A DNA stretch of 64,000 nt from Aphanothece sacrum FPU1 (GCF_003864295.1 NZ_BDQK01000017.1:310001-374000); one strand, 5' to 3'; counted from the first letter of the stretch, positions 17,656-26,888 are shown. Made by a program: numbers and translations. The notes: generated by a model from the letters alone, not told the origin.

Positions 17656-17952
17656 CTAGCTTACGGCAAAGGCAACCCACACAATGAAAGCAACGAACAC
17701 CATCGCGATCGCGCCTTGTAAGAGATAACGTCGTTGTTGATAGGGTGCAGGATAAGTTGCCGGTTGCAGGTCCGGTTCAATAGCGTAGTTATTGAACAGT
17801 CCTTCATCGTCTACTGTATAGCCATCTCCCAATGGCTTATTAAGGGATATATTACCGTCGTCATCCAAACTCCCTTGGACTTCAGCCGGAATTAGCTCAC
17901 TGCCATCACTTACAGGACGTTCTAATGCCCTTGTTTCTGTGTTGTTGGGCAT
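17656..17952 (-). CDS. Psb34-like (ssl1498 family) light-harvesting-like membrane protein
   Basis: I start it at the ATG at 17950-17952, preceded by GAGG, giving 98 residues. The C-terminal part has the family pattern: TVDDEGLFNNYAIEPDL, then QQRRYLLQGAIAMVFVAFIV, a single membrane helix. Psb34/ssl1498 proteins resemble Hlip N-terminal motifs and bind assembling photosystem II. Here an extra acidic N-terminal region of about 45 residues (PNNTETRALERPVSDGSE and on) precedes the conserved part, longer than in the usual family members. No partner gene is adjacent. Assignment to the family is fair; the role of the extension is unknown. Confidence 0.65.
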   Translation of the reverse strand: MPNNTETRALERPVSDGSELIPAEVQGSLDDDGNISLNKPLGDGYTVDDEGLFNNYAIEPDLQPATYPAPYQQRRYLLQGAIAMVFVAFIVWVAFAVS

Positions 17953-18060
17953 AATTGCAACCTCTATTAAAAATACATTATAACACAAATTAATTCATAA
18001 TATTTATTTTTAAATTGTTTGGTCACATATCGATACAATTTTGAAGGGCAAGAAAATGTG

Positions 18061-18290
18061 GGGGTCAACGGCCCTCATTGGTGTCAACTTAGTCCAAAAC
18101 GCCGACAGGCTAAAGCCTGTGGCTATACCAACGAAGTCCGACGAGCGCGGACTTTCTGTAAAATTAGCCAGCCGATGCTGGCTTTGTACAGTTAACCCCA
18201 CCCTTGTCAGGGTGTGGGTGGGATAGTGAGAAAGCTTGCACCCCGTCAAGTTTCGCCTTAAGTTGACACCGATGAACGGCCGTTGACCCC
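18061..18290. mobile_element. MITE-like element with about 31-bp terminal inverted repeats
   Basis: The left end GGGGTCAACGGCC with TCATTGGTGTCAACTTA (18061-18091) and the right end (18259-18290) are inverted repeats. They differ by about two mismatches and one gap. The 230-bp interior carries the ACGAAGTCCGACGAGCGCGG hairpin, a GGCTAAAGCC module and a CCAGCCGATGCTGG hairpin, but no transposase. Open frames here are repeat artefacts. The terminal GGGGTCAACGGC is found again at 20872-20883. Confidence 0.75.
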
Positions 18291-18328
18291 TACGATTCAT
18301 GACAGTTAATTGTTAACAGTTAACAGAT

Positions 18329-19162
18329 TTAAGGTAGCCAAGGATACTGATGAAAATTAGGAGGACGTTTTTCTAAAAATGCTTGTTTACCTTCTGCTCC
18401 TTCTTCGGTCATATAATAAAGTAAAGTCGCATTTCCGGCTAATTCTTGTAACCCAGCTTGTCCATCACAATCAGCATTAAACGCCGCTTTTAAACAACGA
18501 ATAGCAATAGGACTTTTTCCTAAAATTTCCTGACCCCATTTAACCCCTTCTTCCTCTAATTTGTCAAGTGGAACTACACAATTAATTAACCCCATTTCTA
18601 ACGCTTCTTGGGCTGTATATTGACGACATAAATACCAAATTTCTCTGGCTTTTTTCTGTCCAACAATACGGGCTAAATAACTAGCCCCAAACCCTCCATC
18701 AAAACTACCAACTTTAGGGCCTGTTTGTCCAAAAATGCCATTATCAGCCGCAATAGTCAGGTCACAAACTAAATGTAAAACATGACCTCCACCAATAGCA
18801 TAACCCGCGACCAAAGCAATAACAACTTTAGGCATAGAACGGATTAAACGTTGTAGATCAAGCACATTTAAACGAGGAACCCCTTCATCATCTAAATACC
18901 CTGCTTGACCCCTGACACTTTGATCTCCTCCTGCACAAAAAGCATATTTCCCATCAGTATGAGGCCCAGTCCCAGTTAATAAAATTACCCCAATTTGTCG
19001 GTCTTCTCGTGCATCAGAGAAAGCCTCATACAATTCAAAAACTGTCTTAGGACGAAAAGCGTTTCGTTTATGGGGACGATTGATAGTTATTTTAGCAAGT
19101 CCTTGCCATTTATGATAGAGAATGTCTTCATAATTTTTCACAATTTGCCATTGAGTTTCCAT
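18329..19162 (-). CDS. menB: 1,4-dihydroxy-2-naphthoyl-CoA synthase
   Basis: This crotonase-fold enzyme closes the naphthoquinone ring in phylloquinone (vitamin K1) synthesis, which photosystem I needs. The 277-residue length is standard. Diagnostic stretches include [26 protein letters not shown] (oxyanion-hole loop), [17 protein letters not shown] and [20 protein letters not shown]. The N-terminal [13 protein letters not shown] is typical of MenB. It stands alone, with MITE-like DNA on both sides. Confidence 0.97.
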   Translation of the reverse strand: METQWQIVKNYEDILYHKWQGLAKITINRPHKRNAFRPKTVFELYEAFSDAREDRQIGVILLTGTGPHTDGKYAFCAGGDQSVRGQAGYLDDEGVPRLNVLDLQRLIRSMPKVVIALVAGYAIGGGHVLHLVCDLTIAADNGIFGQTGPKVGSFDGGFGASYLARIVGQKKAREIWYLCRQYTAQEALEMGLINCVVPLDKLEEEGVKWGQEILGKSPIAIRCLKAAFNADCDGQAGLQELAGNATLLYYMTEEGAEGKQAFLEKRPPNFHQYPWLP

Positions 19163-19256
19163 AAGTTATTCGAGTTAATGGGCGGTAATTTCTACCCTAT
19201 TTAAGCAAAAAATGTTCCATAATAAGAAATAGGTAAGACTTCTTTAAGAATTCATC

Positions 19257-19421
19257 GGCTCTCCCGACATCTTGGGAGAAACTGTATAATAGGCTACAAT
19301 ATTGAAAATGGTGGGTTACGACGCGCCCTAAATCTTATTAGTTTTACCTCAAAATCGTTGCCGCGTCTAATCCACCCTACGAATCATAAGCTTTACTTAT
19401 CACCACACATACGGGAGAGCC
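19257..19421. mobile_element. MITE-like element, GGCTCTCCCG-ended family, copy 1
   Basis: The 165-bp element starts GGCTCTCCCGACATCTTGG and ends ATACGGGAGAGCC, so the ends are inverted repeats. Inside, GGTGGGTTACGACGCG and GCCGCGTCTAATCCACC form a second inverted pair. A very similar copy lies at 26889-27054 and a shorter one at 60454-60566. No coding capacity. Confidence 0.8.
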
Positions 19422-19437
19422 ATAATTTCCATATAAA

Positions 19438-19920
19438 TTACACTTTATTTTCATAAACTTCATCAGAAGGTAATGCTTTTTGTTGAGAAGCACGGACAGC
19501 TAATTGATCACAATATTCATTTTCTTTATGACCATTATGACCTTTTATCCAAACAAATTCTACCTCATGTTGTTGACATAAATCTAATAATCTTTGCCAA
19601 AGATCAGAATTTTTAGCTACTTCTTTTTCATTACGTTTCCAGCCATTCGCTTGCCACTTTTTCGCCCAACCTTGAGTAATAGAATCAACCACATAACGAG
19701 AATCCGTATAAAGAGTAACAGAACACTTCATTGTCAGAGATTCTAATCCCACAATAGCTGCCATCATTTCCATGCGGTTATTAGTCGTTAAACAAAAGCC
19801 ACCAGAAAGTTCTTTTCGATGTTCATTATATAATAAAATAACTCCATATCCCCCCGAACCTGGATTACCAGAACAAGCTCCATCAGTATAAATTTCTACT
19901 TTTTTAAGACAATCATTCAT
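19438..19920 (-). CDS. rnhA: Ribonuclease HI
   Basis: This enzyme cuts the RNA strand of RNA/DNA hybrids in the cytoplasm. The 160-residue length matches bacterial RNase HI. All four carboxylates are visible in context: YTDGACSGNPG, NRMEMMAAI, LYTDSRYVVDSI and ENEYCDQLA. The basic-protrusion region KKWQANGWKRNEKE is also present. It is monocistronic; the upstream gap to chlM is divergent. Confidence 0.97.
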   Translation of the reverse strand: MNDCLKKVEIYTDGACSGNPGSGGYGVILLYNEHRKELSGGFCLTTNNRMEMMAAIVGLESLTMKCSVTLYTDSRYVVDSITQGWAKKWQANGWKRNEKEVAKNSDLWQRLLDLCQQHEVEFVWIKGHNGHKENEYCDQLAVRASQQKALPSDEVYENKV

Positions 19921-20117
19921 AGAGTTTTTTCCCTTAGTTTGTCAGATAAATTGAATCAACTTGTAGGTTGGTTTGAGGAACGAAACCCAACACAATCTCT
20001 TAGATAAATTACAATCATATTTTACCCCATAGCTTGAATCAGACAATAGAGAAGAAGTTCCCCAAAATCTGCTAAAGTATAAAGTTGTCCCCAACTATTT
20101 TAGAGTAAGACCCGCTT

Positions 20118-20804
20118 ATGAACACAATTGATGACAAAACCATTGTTAAAGACTATTTCAACGCCACTGGATTTGATCGTTGGCGTAGAATTTATGGGGA
20201 TGGAGAAGTTAACAAAGTCCAAGAAGATATTCGCATCGGACATCAAAAAACAATTGATACCGTGTTAGACTGGTTAAAAGGGGAAGAAAATCTCGCCAGT
20301 TTATCGGTTTGTGATGCAGGATGTGGTGTAGGAAGTTTAAGTATTCCTTTGGCTGAAGCAGGGGCTAAAATCTCCGCTAGTGATATTTCCGAAAAAATGG
20401 TGCAAGAGGCTACTAAAAGGGCTAAAGAAACATTAGGAGAATCAAACAATGTCACCTTTATGGTGCAAGATTTAGAAGGGTTAACCGGAGAATATGACAC
20501 TGTTATTTGTCTGGATGTATTAATCCATTATCCGACGGAAGATGCAGGGAAAATGATTAATCATTTGTCATCTTTAGCTAAATCTAGACTCATTATTAGT
20601 TTTGCTCCTAAAACTTTATGTTTGACCCTTCTTAAGAAAATTGGTGAATTGTTTCCTGGCCCAAGTAAAACTACTCGTGCTTATCAACATCGAGAAAAAG
20701 AGATTGTTCAAATATTAGAAAATAACGGCTTTAAAATTCAAAGAAAAGCCATGAATAGCACCCGTTTTTATTACTCTCGGATTTTAGAAGCGACTCGTAA
20801 CTAA
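20118..20804 (+). CDS. chlM: Magnesium-protoporphyrin IX methyltransferase
   Basis: The enzyme methylates the C13 propionate of Mg-protoporphyrin IX with S-adenosylmethionine, a chlorophyll synthesis step. The 228-residue length fits. SAM-binding motif I is VCDAGCGVGSLSIPLAEAGA (about residues 65-84). The N-terminal KDYFNATGFDRWRRIYGDG and the C-terminal NSTRFYYSRILEA are characteristic of ChlM/BchM. A TATAAA box-like stretch lies about 40 bp upstream. It is monocistronic. Confidence 0.96.
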   Translation: MNTIDDKTIVKDYFNATGFDRWRRIYGDGEVNKVQEDIRIGHQKTIDTVLDWLKGEENLASLSVCDAGCGVGSLSIPLAEAGAKISASDISEKMVQEATKRAKETLGESNNVTFMVQDLEGLTGEYDTVICLDVLIHYPTEDAGKMINHLSSLAKSRLIISFAPKTLCLTLLKKIGELFPGPSKTTRAYQHREKEIVQILENNGFKIQRKAMNSTRFYYSRILEATRN

Positions 20805-20871
20805 TTCCGATTCTTCAGTATATGTTATGATAAATTATCATGAATAATAGACCTTAACTTTTCATAGTAGG

Positions 20872-21050
20872 GGTCAACGGCATTAATAATGAATAAAAGG
20901 CTAAAGCCTTATCCTATAGAAACGAAGTCCGACGAGCGCGGACTAGATTATAGGTTGCGCAGGCAATCCTTGTTTGTATAGCTTAACTCTGAGCGAGTTA
21001 AAGTCTATTATTTGTGATAATTTAGCATAACTTGTCCGGTAGAACCATTA
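20872..21050. mobile_element. MITE-like modular repeat upstream of panB
   Basis: This array contains GGGGTCAACGGC, the GGCTAAAGCC module, the ACGAAGTCCGACGAGCGCGG hairpin, GGTTGCGCAGGCAATCC, and a right part ending TTTAGCATAACTTGTCCGGTAGAA. From CCTATAG onward (about 20911-21048) it is nearly the reverse complement of 33592-33725, with the same order of modules. It ends about 22 bp before the panB start, so it may influence panB expression. Confidence 0.75.
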
Positions 21051-21071
21051 TTTTAAGATAATTTTAATCCC

Positions 21072-21851
21072 ATGGCACTCACCATTCAACATCTAATTTC
21101 CTGGAAACAACAAGGCCGTTCTATTATTACTTTAACCGCTTGGGATTATGCGATCGCGCAACTTCTAGATACTGCGGGGGTTGATATTATTTTGGTGGGG
21201 GATTCTTTAGGCATGGTAGCTTTAGGTTATGAGACAACTTTGCCCCTAACTCTTGATGCTATGTTACACCATGCGGCGGCTGTTCGTCGAGGAGTAAAAC
21301 GTGCTTTAATTGTGTGTGATTTACCCTTTTTAAGCTATCAAGAAAGCATTAGTCAAGCTATTAATACCGCAGGACGAGTGTTAAAAGAAACAGGTGTACA
21401 GGCGGTTAAGTTGGAAGGGGGACATCCACAAGCCATCGAAACGGTAAGTCGATTGAGTGCCATTGGGATTCCTGTGATGGGACATATTGGGTTAACCCCG
21501 CAATCTGTCCATCTTTTGGGGTATCGTCAACAAGGACAAACTCCTATGGATGCTGAGCGTATTATAACAGAAGCGATCGCCTTAGAGAATGCGGGGGCGT
21601 TTGCTATTGTTTTAGAACATATTCCTAGCTTCTTAGCGGCTCAAATTACAGCAAAATTGGCGATTCCTACCATTGGGATTGGGGCGGGGCCAAATTGTGA
21701 TGGACAAGTATTAGTAACGGCGGATTTATTAGGATTATCCGAGAAACAGCCCCCTTTTGCCAAATCTTATGTCAATTTACGTCACATTATTACTGAGGCA
21801 GTGGGAGAGTTTTCTTGGGAAGTACGAGAGGGAAAATTCCCTCAGTCTTGA
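21072..21851 (+). CDS. panB: 3-methyl-2-oxobutanoate hydroxymethyltransferase
   Basis: This is the first committed step of pantothenate (coenzyme A) synthesis, adding a hydroxymethyl group to ketoisovalerate. The 259-residue TIM-barrel protein has the metal/substrate loop [19 protein letters not shown]. It also has [23 protein letters not shown] and ATIGIGAG-like [17 protein letters not shown] signatures. The start [16 protein letters not shown] fits the family. It is monocistronic, just after a repeat array. Confidence 0.96.
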   Translation: MALTIQHLISWKQQGRSIITLTAWDYAIAQLLDTAGVDIILVGDSLGMVALGYETTLPLTLDAMLHHAAAVRRGVKRALIVCDLPFLSYQESISQAINTAGRVLKETGVQAVKLEGGHPQAIETVSRLSAIGIPVMGHIGLTPQSVHLLGYRQQGQTPMDAERIITEAIALENAGAFAIVLEHIPSFLAAQITAKLAIPTIGIGAGPNCDGQVLVTADLLGLSEKQPPFAKSYVNLRHIITEAVGEFSWEVREGKFPQS

Positions 21852-21915
21852 ATGGCCATCGATCTCAGGTTAATACAAATTCCTTAATCTTGTCTTCTTG
21901 AATTGATAAATAGGA

Positions 21916-21970
21916 CTTAAAGTCAACATAGACAGGGCTTAAAGTGAGTATTCTAAGCTTCTCTTAAAGA
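21916..21970 (+). promoter_or_regulatory. Repeated CTTAAAG(T/A) motifs upstream of the phosphatase gene
   Basis: CTTAAAGT occurs at 21916 and 21938 (22 bp apart) and CTTAAAGA at 21963. Cyanobacterial Pho boxes are 8-bp units (CTTAACCT-like) at 11-bp spacing. The 22-bp step is two such periods, but the middle unit and the CC are missing. It may be an SphR site before a phosphate-scavenging gene; the match is weak. Confidence 0.25.
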
Positions 21971-22008
21971 CTGAGTTTATATCAAGTGTGCAGAGGACTT
22001 CAGATCTA

Positions 22009-23958
22009 ATGGCATTTCTAAATTTTTATTCATTGACTAAATTTTCCGCGACTTTGATCGCGCTTAGTACAGTAATAATAGTCTCTCTCCCTGTTCGAGC
22101 AGCCAGTGTAACCAATACCAAAAACGTCATCGTCATGATTGGAGATGGTATGGGTTGGGAAATGGCCCGTGCTGCAGCGATTCAAAAGCAAATTAATGCA
22201 GGAAATACAGGTAATAGCTTAAGTGATTTCTACACATCAGGTAAAGGGTCAGGATTAGCTTTCCAAGAGCTTTCTAACTATGTCCTATCAACCACTTACG
22301 GAACAACTATTGCCCCCCCTAATGGAACTTTTAGCACCGGTAGATCGGCTCTTGATGGTACTATTGACTTAACGGGAGCAAGTCCCTTCTTACCTGGCTT
22401 TGTCTTCAATCCCACCTACAACCCCGGTACAACTCCTACTGGAGGAGCTTCTAACCCCAATCCTTACGCGGTAGGTAATCTCGTTGGTTATGATCCCGTA
22501 CGTGGGGGTACTACTCCTTGGGATGCAGCTTATTACGGCGGGTCAATTCCTTCAGGATTTGATAAAGAGTATATCAAACTTAGCTATCCTGATTCAGCAA
22601 ATACGGCGACTACTCTTTACACAGGAGTCAAGAGTTATAACAATGCTATCGGTGTTGATATTTACGAAAAACCTTTAGATTCAACCTTGAAGATGGCGGC
22701 AGAAGCCGGAAAATCTACTGGTTTAGTCACTTCTGTTCCTATCGATCATGCCACTCCAGGGGCTGCCTCCGCTAACGTCAACCGTCGTAGTAAGTACGAT
22801 GCCAACTTCCCTGCATTGGATAATATTCTACAACAGCAACTCAGACTCTATCAACCTACAGTAATTTTGGGAGGTGGTAATCCTCTGAGTAACCCTGTGC
22901 CCCTTCAGCCAGATGTAGAAGGAGTCCCCCGTCCTCAGTCAGACTATACCTATATTACTAAAGAAAACTACGACTATTTAGTTGCTAATCCAGTAAATAA
23001 CCGCTACGATTACCAATTTTTACAAAATGGGGCTGGTGCAACCAACACTTTATTAACAGCAGCAGCAGCACTCGATCCCAATAATGGCGATCGCCTTTTA
23101 GGATTATATGGGGCGCAAGGACAAAATGGTAACTTACCCATTAATTCGGCTGATGGGACTTACCAGAATACTGGTTTAGATCTGTTTTCTTTGTATAGTT
23201 CGGCTCAAGCAGGAAATCCTCGCAATATTACCCCAGGAATTCCTAATCCTGATACAGTACGTCCTCTACGTCCTGGAGAAACCGATGCTCAGTTTATTGC
23301 CAGACAGTTAGATGAGAATCCCCGTCTTAAAGACCTCACCCAAGCTGCTTTAACGGTTCTAGAGAAAGATCCTGATGGTTTCTGGTTAATGATTGAAGGT
23401 GGCGATATTGATTGGGCCGCACATGATAACAATCTCGATAACCTCATCGGTGCTGTGTCTGATTTTAACGATTCAGTCGCATATGTAACAAACTGGATTG
23501 CTAATAATGGGGGTTGGGAGGAGAACTTATTGTTGGTAACAGCCGATCATGACCATTATTTCACCCTCAATGATAATTTTCCCGAATTGTTACGAACCGT
23601 CGGGGCCCATGACTTAACTTATTCAAATAATACTCCCGCTAGTGCGGGTCATTTCTGGGGTTCTACTGGATCTAATCCCGCTAATGCTAACTCTTTGGTT
23701 AAGTATAACTGGGGTACTCACAGTAATCGTCCTGTTCCTGTTTATTTTCAAGGAAATGGGTCAGAAGTGTTGCTTAATTCCGTCGGTCAGGGTTATGACG
23801 CATATGGTCAAGCTGTTCCGGGAATTGCAGGTTTAGTAGATCAATCCCATATTGCTCGGACTCAGATTCAAGCACTACAAACGGTTCCTGAACCTGGAAC
23901 CGTAACGGGGTTAGCTGTGTTTGGCTTATTTGCTTTAGGAATGAAACGCAAGCACTAA
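22009..23958 (+). CDS. Secreted alkaline phosphatase with PEP-CTERM signal
   Basis: This PhoA-superfamily enzyme hydrolyses phosphomonoesters outside the cytoplasm. I use the ATG at 22009, with AGAGGA upstream and a signal peptide (FSATLIALSTVIIVSLPVRA) following; a GTG at 21988 is the alternative. Metal and active-site motifs are in order: VIVMIGDGMGWEMARAA, the nucleophile region DSANTATTLYTG, SVPIDHATPGAASANV, MIEGGDIDWAAHDN and TADHDHY. A large insert of about 100 residues between motifs makes it longer than E. coli PhoA. The C-terminus is a PEP-CTERM tail (VPEPGTVTGLAVFGLFALG, then KRKH), so surface sorting is expected. Two more secreted phosphorus enzymes follow. Confidence 0.93.
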   Translation: MAFLNFYSLTKFSATLIALSTVIIVSLPVRAASVTNTKNVIVMIGDGMGWEMARAAAIQKQINAGNTGNSLSDFYTSGKGSGLAFQELSNYVLSTTYGTTIAPPNGTFSTGRSALDGTIDLTGASPFLPGFVFNPTYNPGTTPTGGASNPNPYAVGNLVGYDPVRGGTTPWDAAYYGGSIPSGFDKEYIKLSYPDSANTATTLYTGVKSYNNAIGVDIYEKPLDSTLKMAAEAGKSTGLVTSVPIDHATPGAASANVNRRSKYDANFPALDNILQQQLRLYQPTVILGGGNPLSNPVPLQPDVEGVPRPQSDYTYITKENYDYLVANPVNNRYDYQFLQNGAGATNTLLTAAAALDPNNGDRLLGLYGAQGQNGNLPINSADGTYQNTGLDLFSLYSSAQAGNPRNITPGIPNPDTVRPLRPGETDAQFIARQLDENPRLKDLTQAALTVLEKDPDGFWLMIEGGDIDWAAHDNNLDNLIGAVSDFNDSVAYVTNWIANNGGWEENLLLVTADHDHYFTLNDNFPELLRTVGAHDLTYSNNTPASAGHFWGSTGSNPANANSLVKYNWGTHSNRPVPVYFQGNGSEVLLNSVGQGYDAYGQAVPGIAGLVDQSHIARTQIQALQTVPEPGTVTGLAVFGLFALGMKRKH

Positions 23959-24072
23959 AAAATATAGATCATAGGTTCTGATGGCGTGATTGCACAAAAG
24001 TATAGGAAGGCTTGGAACATTACTAAAACCTGAAATCTTCTGACAACAAACTTTTAGATTATATGGTATGGC

Positions 24073-24099
24073 GGTGGGTTACGCTCTCGCTAACCCACC
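24073..24099. repeat. Hairpin GGTGGGTTA-...-TAACCCACC
   Basis: A 9-bp perfect stem with a loop of 9 bases lies in the 205-bp gap between the phosphatase and glycerophosphodiesterase genes. It is the core of the GGTGGGTTACG repeat family seen at 19.3, 26.9, 36.35 and 60.5 kb. It may end or process the phosphatase transcript. Confidence 0.6.
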
Positions 24100-24163
24100 C
24101 TACAAATATCAGATTTCATCAGGCATTAAACAGATTTAAATTATTGATTGAGGAGTATTAATT

Positions 24164-25405
24164 ATGTTGCGTTATTCTGGATTTATCGTATTAGGTTCTG
24201 CTCTTTTAAGTCTCATGCCAACAGATCAATTATTGGCTTCATCTCTTAATACTTTAAATGGTCAAACACCAATTGTTATTGGACACCGAGGCGCAAGTGG
24301 TTATCGTCCTGAACATACATTAGCAAGCTATCAATTAGCGATTGAACAGGGGGCAGATTTTATTGAACCCGATCTAGTTTCTACCAAAGATGGCTTTTTA
24401 ATTGCTCGTCATGAAGTTAATATTAAAGATACAACTAATGTTGCTGATATCCCCGCATTTGCTTCTCGGTTTACCACAAAAATCATTGATGGTGTGGCAG
24501 AAACTGGTTGGTTTGCAGATGACTTTACCTTGGCTGAAATTAAGACTCTACGGGCAAAAGAACGTCTTCCTTTTCGGGATCAATCCTTTAACGGTTTGTT
24601 TGAGATTCCTACTCTTGAGGAAATCATTAATTTAGTTAAACAAGAAGAAATTAATACTGGGAAAAAAATTGGTATTTACCCAGAAACAAAACATCCTACT
24701 TATCATGATTCTGTTGGTTTATCTTTAGAAGAACCCCTAGTTGAAACCTTAGTCAATAATGGATTTACTGATCCTAGTCGAGTATTTATTCAGTCTTTTG
24801 AAGTTGCTAACTTACAGCAACTTAATACTCTGATTAATGTGCCGTTAGTTCAACTTTTAGATGCAGATAGTGTTGCGCTAGATGGTACTTTAATTGAAAA
24901 CCAACCCTACGATTTTGTTGTTAGTGGCGACTCTCGCACCTATGGAGATTTGCGGACTCCTGCGGGGTTAGCTGAAATCGCCTCTTATGCTGATGGTATT
25001 GGCCCCTGGAAACGGATGATTGTTTCTGTAAAAGGGGTTGATCTTGATGGAAATGGACAAGCAGATGATGTCAATGGCGATGGTGTAGTCAATGATGCGG
25101 ATAAGACAAAAGTTCCTCCTACTTCATTAGTAAATGATGCTCATACGGCTGGTTTATTAGTCCATCCTTATACTTTTCGTAATGAACCTCGCTATTTAGC
25201 GGCAGACTATAATGGCGACCCCAACTCGGAATATCAACAGTTCTTTAAATTAGGGGTTGATGGCGTATTTAGTGATTCTCCTGATACGGCAGTTACTGTG
25301 CGTAATAAATTTGTAGTATCTGTTCCTGAACCTACGAATATTTTCGGAATTATTGCTCTAGGTATCAGCAATTTTTTTAGAAGAAGAAAAGGCTGGTCTA
25401 AATAA
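24164..25405 (+). CDS. Secreted glycerophosphodiester phosphodiesterase with PEP-CTERM signal
   Basis: This GlpQ-type TIM-barrel enzyme cleaves glycerophosphodiesters to glycerol-3-phosphate and an alcohol. The 413-residue protein has a signal peptide, then [18 protein letters not shown] and [13 protein letters not shown] with the catalytic His pair and metal-binding Glu/Asp. A Ca-binding, dockerin/EF-hand-like insert ([20 protein letters not shown]) sits near residues 295-315. The tail is VPEP plus a hydrophobic stretch plus RRRK. AGGAG lies shortly before the ATG. It is the second gene of a cluster of three secreted phosphorus-acquisition enzymes, though gaps of 135-205 bp mean separate promoters are possible. 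Confidence 0.93.
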   Translation: MLRYSGFIVLGSALLSLMPTDQLLASSLNTLNGQTPIVIGHRGASGYRPEHTLASYQLAIEQGADFIEPDLVSTKDGFLIARHEVNIKDTTNVADIPAFASRFTTKIIDGVAETGWFADDFTLAEIKTLRAKERLPFRDQSFNGLFEIPTLEEIINLVKQEEINTGKKIGIYPETKHPTYHDSVGLSLEEPLVETLVNNGFTDPSRVFIQSFEVANLQQLNTLINVPLVQLLDADSVALDGTLIENQPYDFVVSGDSRTYGDLRTPAGLAEIASYADGIGPWKRMIVSVKGVDLDGNGQADDVNGDGVVNDADKTKVPPTSLVNDAHTAGLLVHPYTFRNEPRYLAADYNGDPNSEYQQFFKLGVDGVFSDSPDTAVTVRNKFVVSVPEPTNIFGIIALGISNFFRRRKGWSK

Positions 25406-25555
25406 ATAAACGAATGTTTGTAGTAAGCACTTTAGGGCTTGAAAGCTTTGTATAATAATGATTAAAGTCATAAATATGAACTTTTCTATTGTGACTTTAA
25501 TTATGATCACCTACTTACTTAACTTATCGTAATCAAATTAGTGGAGATAATTATC

Positions 25556-26812
25556 ATGCAACAGCAAAAAAAGAGTTTTTCTGCCAATCTATTCCTCGCT
25601 TCTGGATTATTAAGTAGCTTAACCATCAGCTTAGTAAATACCCAACCTGTTCAAGCATCTTCTTTGCAATTAAACTTTATTGGTCAGTCTATCATTCCCA
25701 CGGTCACTCAATATCAGGGAACAACGGTCGGGGGTTTATCTGGTATTACTTACGATTCTGCTAATAATAGTTTTTATACTATTTCTGATGATCGCAGTCA
25801 AGTTAACCCGGCGCGTTTTTATACGGCAAATATTGATACTACTCAGTTTAATGCTAATGGAGTCAATAGCGGTGTTACTTTTACGGGTGTTACCACCCTT
25901 CTACAACTAGGAGGAACTACTTTTCCTGCGTTAAGTCTTGACCCTGAAGCAATCACTTTAGTTAATGGTAATCAACTGTTTATTTCCTCGGAAGGGAATG
26001 CTCAACCTACTAATATTATTAATCCTTTTGTCAATCGTTTTTCTTTAGCTACAGGACAGCAAAATTTCGCTTTACCTGTTAATTCTAAATTCAATCCTGT
26101 TTTTTCTGGTACGACACAAATCGCTGGAATTCGTAATAATTTAGCCTTTGAAAGTTTAACCGCAACACCTAACAGTCAATTTTTATTTACTGCTACTGAA
26201 AATGCCATAGTTCAGGATGGGCCAGTAGCTAGTTTATCTAGCGGGACTCCTTCTCGTATTATTCAATACGATCTCAATAGTAATCAGGAAATTGCCGAAT
26301 TTCTCTACTATACTGATCCTGTTGCTTTACCCCCTAATCCTTCTAATGCTTTTAATACTAATGGTTTAGTAGATTTATTAGCTTTAGATAATACAGGACA
26401 AAATTTTCTAGCCTTAGAACGTTCTTTTTCTAGTGGCGCAATTGGAACTCCTGGAAATATGGGAAATACAGTGAAAATTTTTCAAGTTTCTCTAGCTGGA
26501 TCTTCCAATATTATCAATAATAATTCTCTGATTGCTAGTGGAACAGGAGGCATTATTCCTGCACAAAAAACTTTATTATTAGACCTGACAAATTTGGGAA
26601 TTCCTATTGATAATGTTGAAGGAATGACTTTTGGTTCAACTTTGCCAAATGGACAGCGATCGCTTATTTTAGTCAGTGATAATAATTTTAGTTCCACTCA
26701 GTTTACCCAATTTCTAGCTTTTGGTGTTCAATCTGTACCGGAACCAACTACTACTATCGGTTTACTCATTTTTGGGATTGCGGGATTAATTAAACATAAA
26801 AATCGCGGTTAA
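25556..26812 (+). CDS. Phytase-like esterase domain protein with PEP-CTERM signal
   Basis: I start at the ATG at 25556 because GGAG lies 9-10 bases upstream; the track start at 25541 is a GTG. The product of about 418 residues has a signal peptide (FSANLFLASGLLSSLTISL), then the beta-propeller-like domain called esterase-like activity of phytase. Marks of this domain are GGLSGITYDSANNSFYTISD near the N-terminus, DPEAITL, and NVEGMTFG with NGQRSLILVSDNNF near the C-terminus. The PEP-CTERM tail is VPEPTTTIGLLIFGIAGL plus KHKNR. It probably releases phosphate from organic phosphates outside the cell. The substrate is not certain. Confidence 0.88.
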   Translation: MQQQKKSFSANLFLASGLLSSLTISLVNTQPVQASSLQLNFIGQSIIPTVTQYQGTTVGGLSGITYDSANNSFYTISDDRSQVNPARFYTANIDTTQFNANGVNSGVTFTGVTTLLQLGGTTFPALSLDPEAITLVNGNQLFISSEGNAQPTNIINPFVNRFSLATGQQNFALPVNSKFNPVFSGTTQIAGIRNNLAFESLTATPNSQFLFTATENAIVQDGPVASLSSGTPSRIIQYDLNSNQEIAEFLYYTDPVALPPNPSNAFNTNGLVDLLALDNTGQNFLALERSFSSGAIGTPGNMGNTVKIFQVSLAGSSNIINNNSLIASGTGGIIPAQKTLLLDLTNLGIPIDNVEGMTFGSTLPNGQRSLILVSDNNFSSTQFTQFLAFGVQSVPEPTTTIGLLIFGIAGLIKHKNRG

Positions 26813-26835
26813 TACCATTTTCCACAACCAAATAT

Positions 26836-26888
26836 AGGGCGGGTTTATTTAACTTTTTTGTGAGAATCATTGATTTATGCAAAAAACC
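26836..26888. repeat. GGGCGGGTTT palindromic repeat, copy 1 (interrupted)
   Basis: GGGCGGGTTTATTTAAC then TGAGAATCATTGATTTATGC and AAAAAACC is the reverse complement, with few changes, of 30902-30958. In that copy the right arm AAAAAACCCGCCC is complete. Here the arm stops at AAAAAACC, exactly where the next MITE-like element starts, so that element seems to have inserted into or replaced the arm. Confidence 0.7.

Noticed and set aside
18010-18300. 96-residue minus-strand ORF and an overlapping plus-strand ORF (18041-18226)
   Set aside because: Both lie inside the MITE-like element; their peptides are translations of its inverted repeats, without start signals or protein-like composition.
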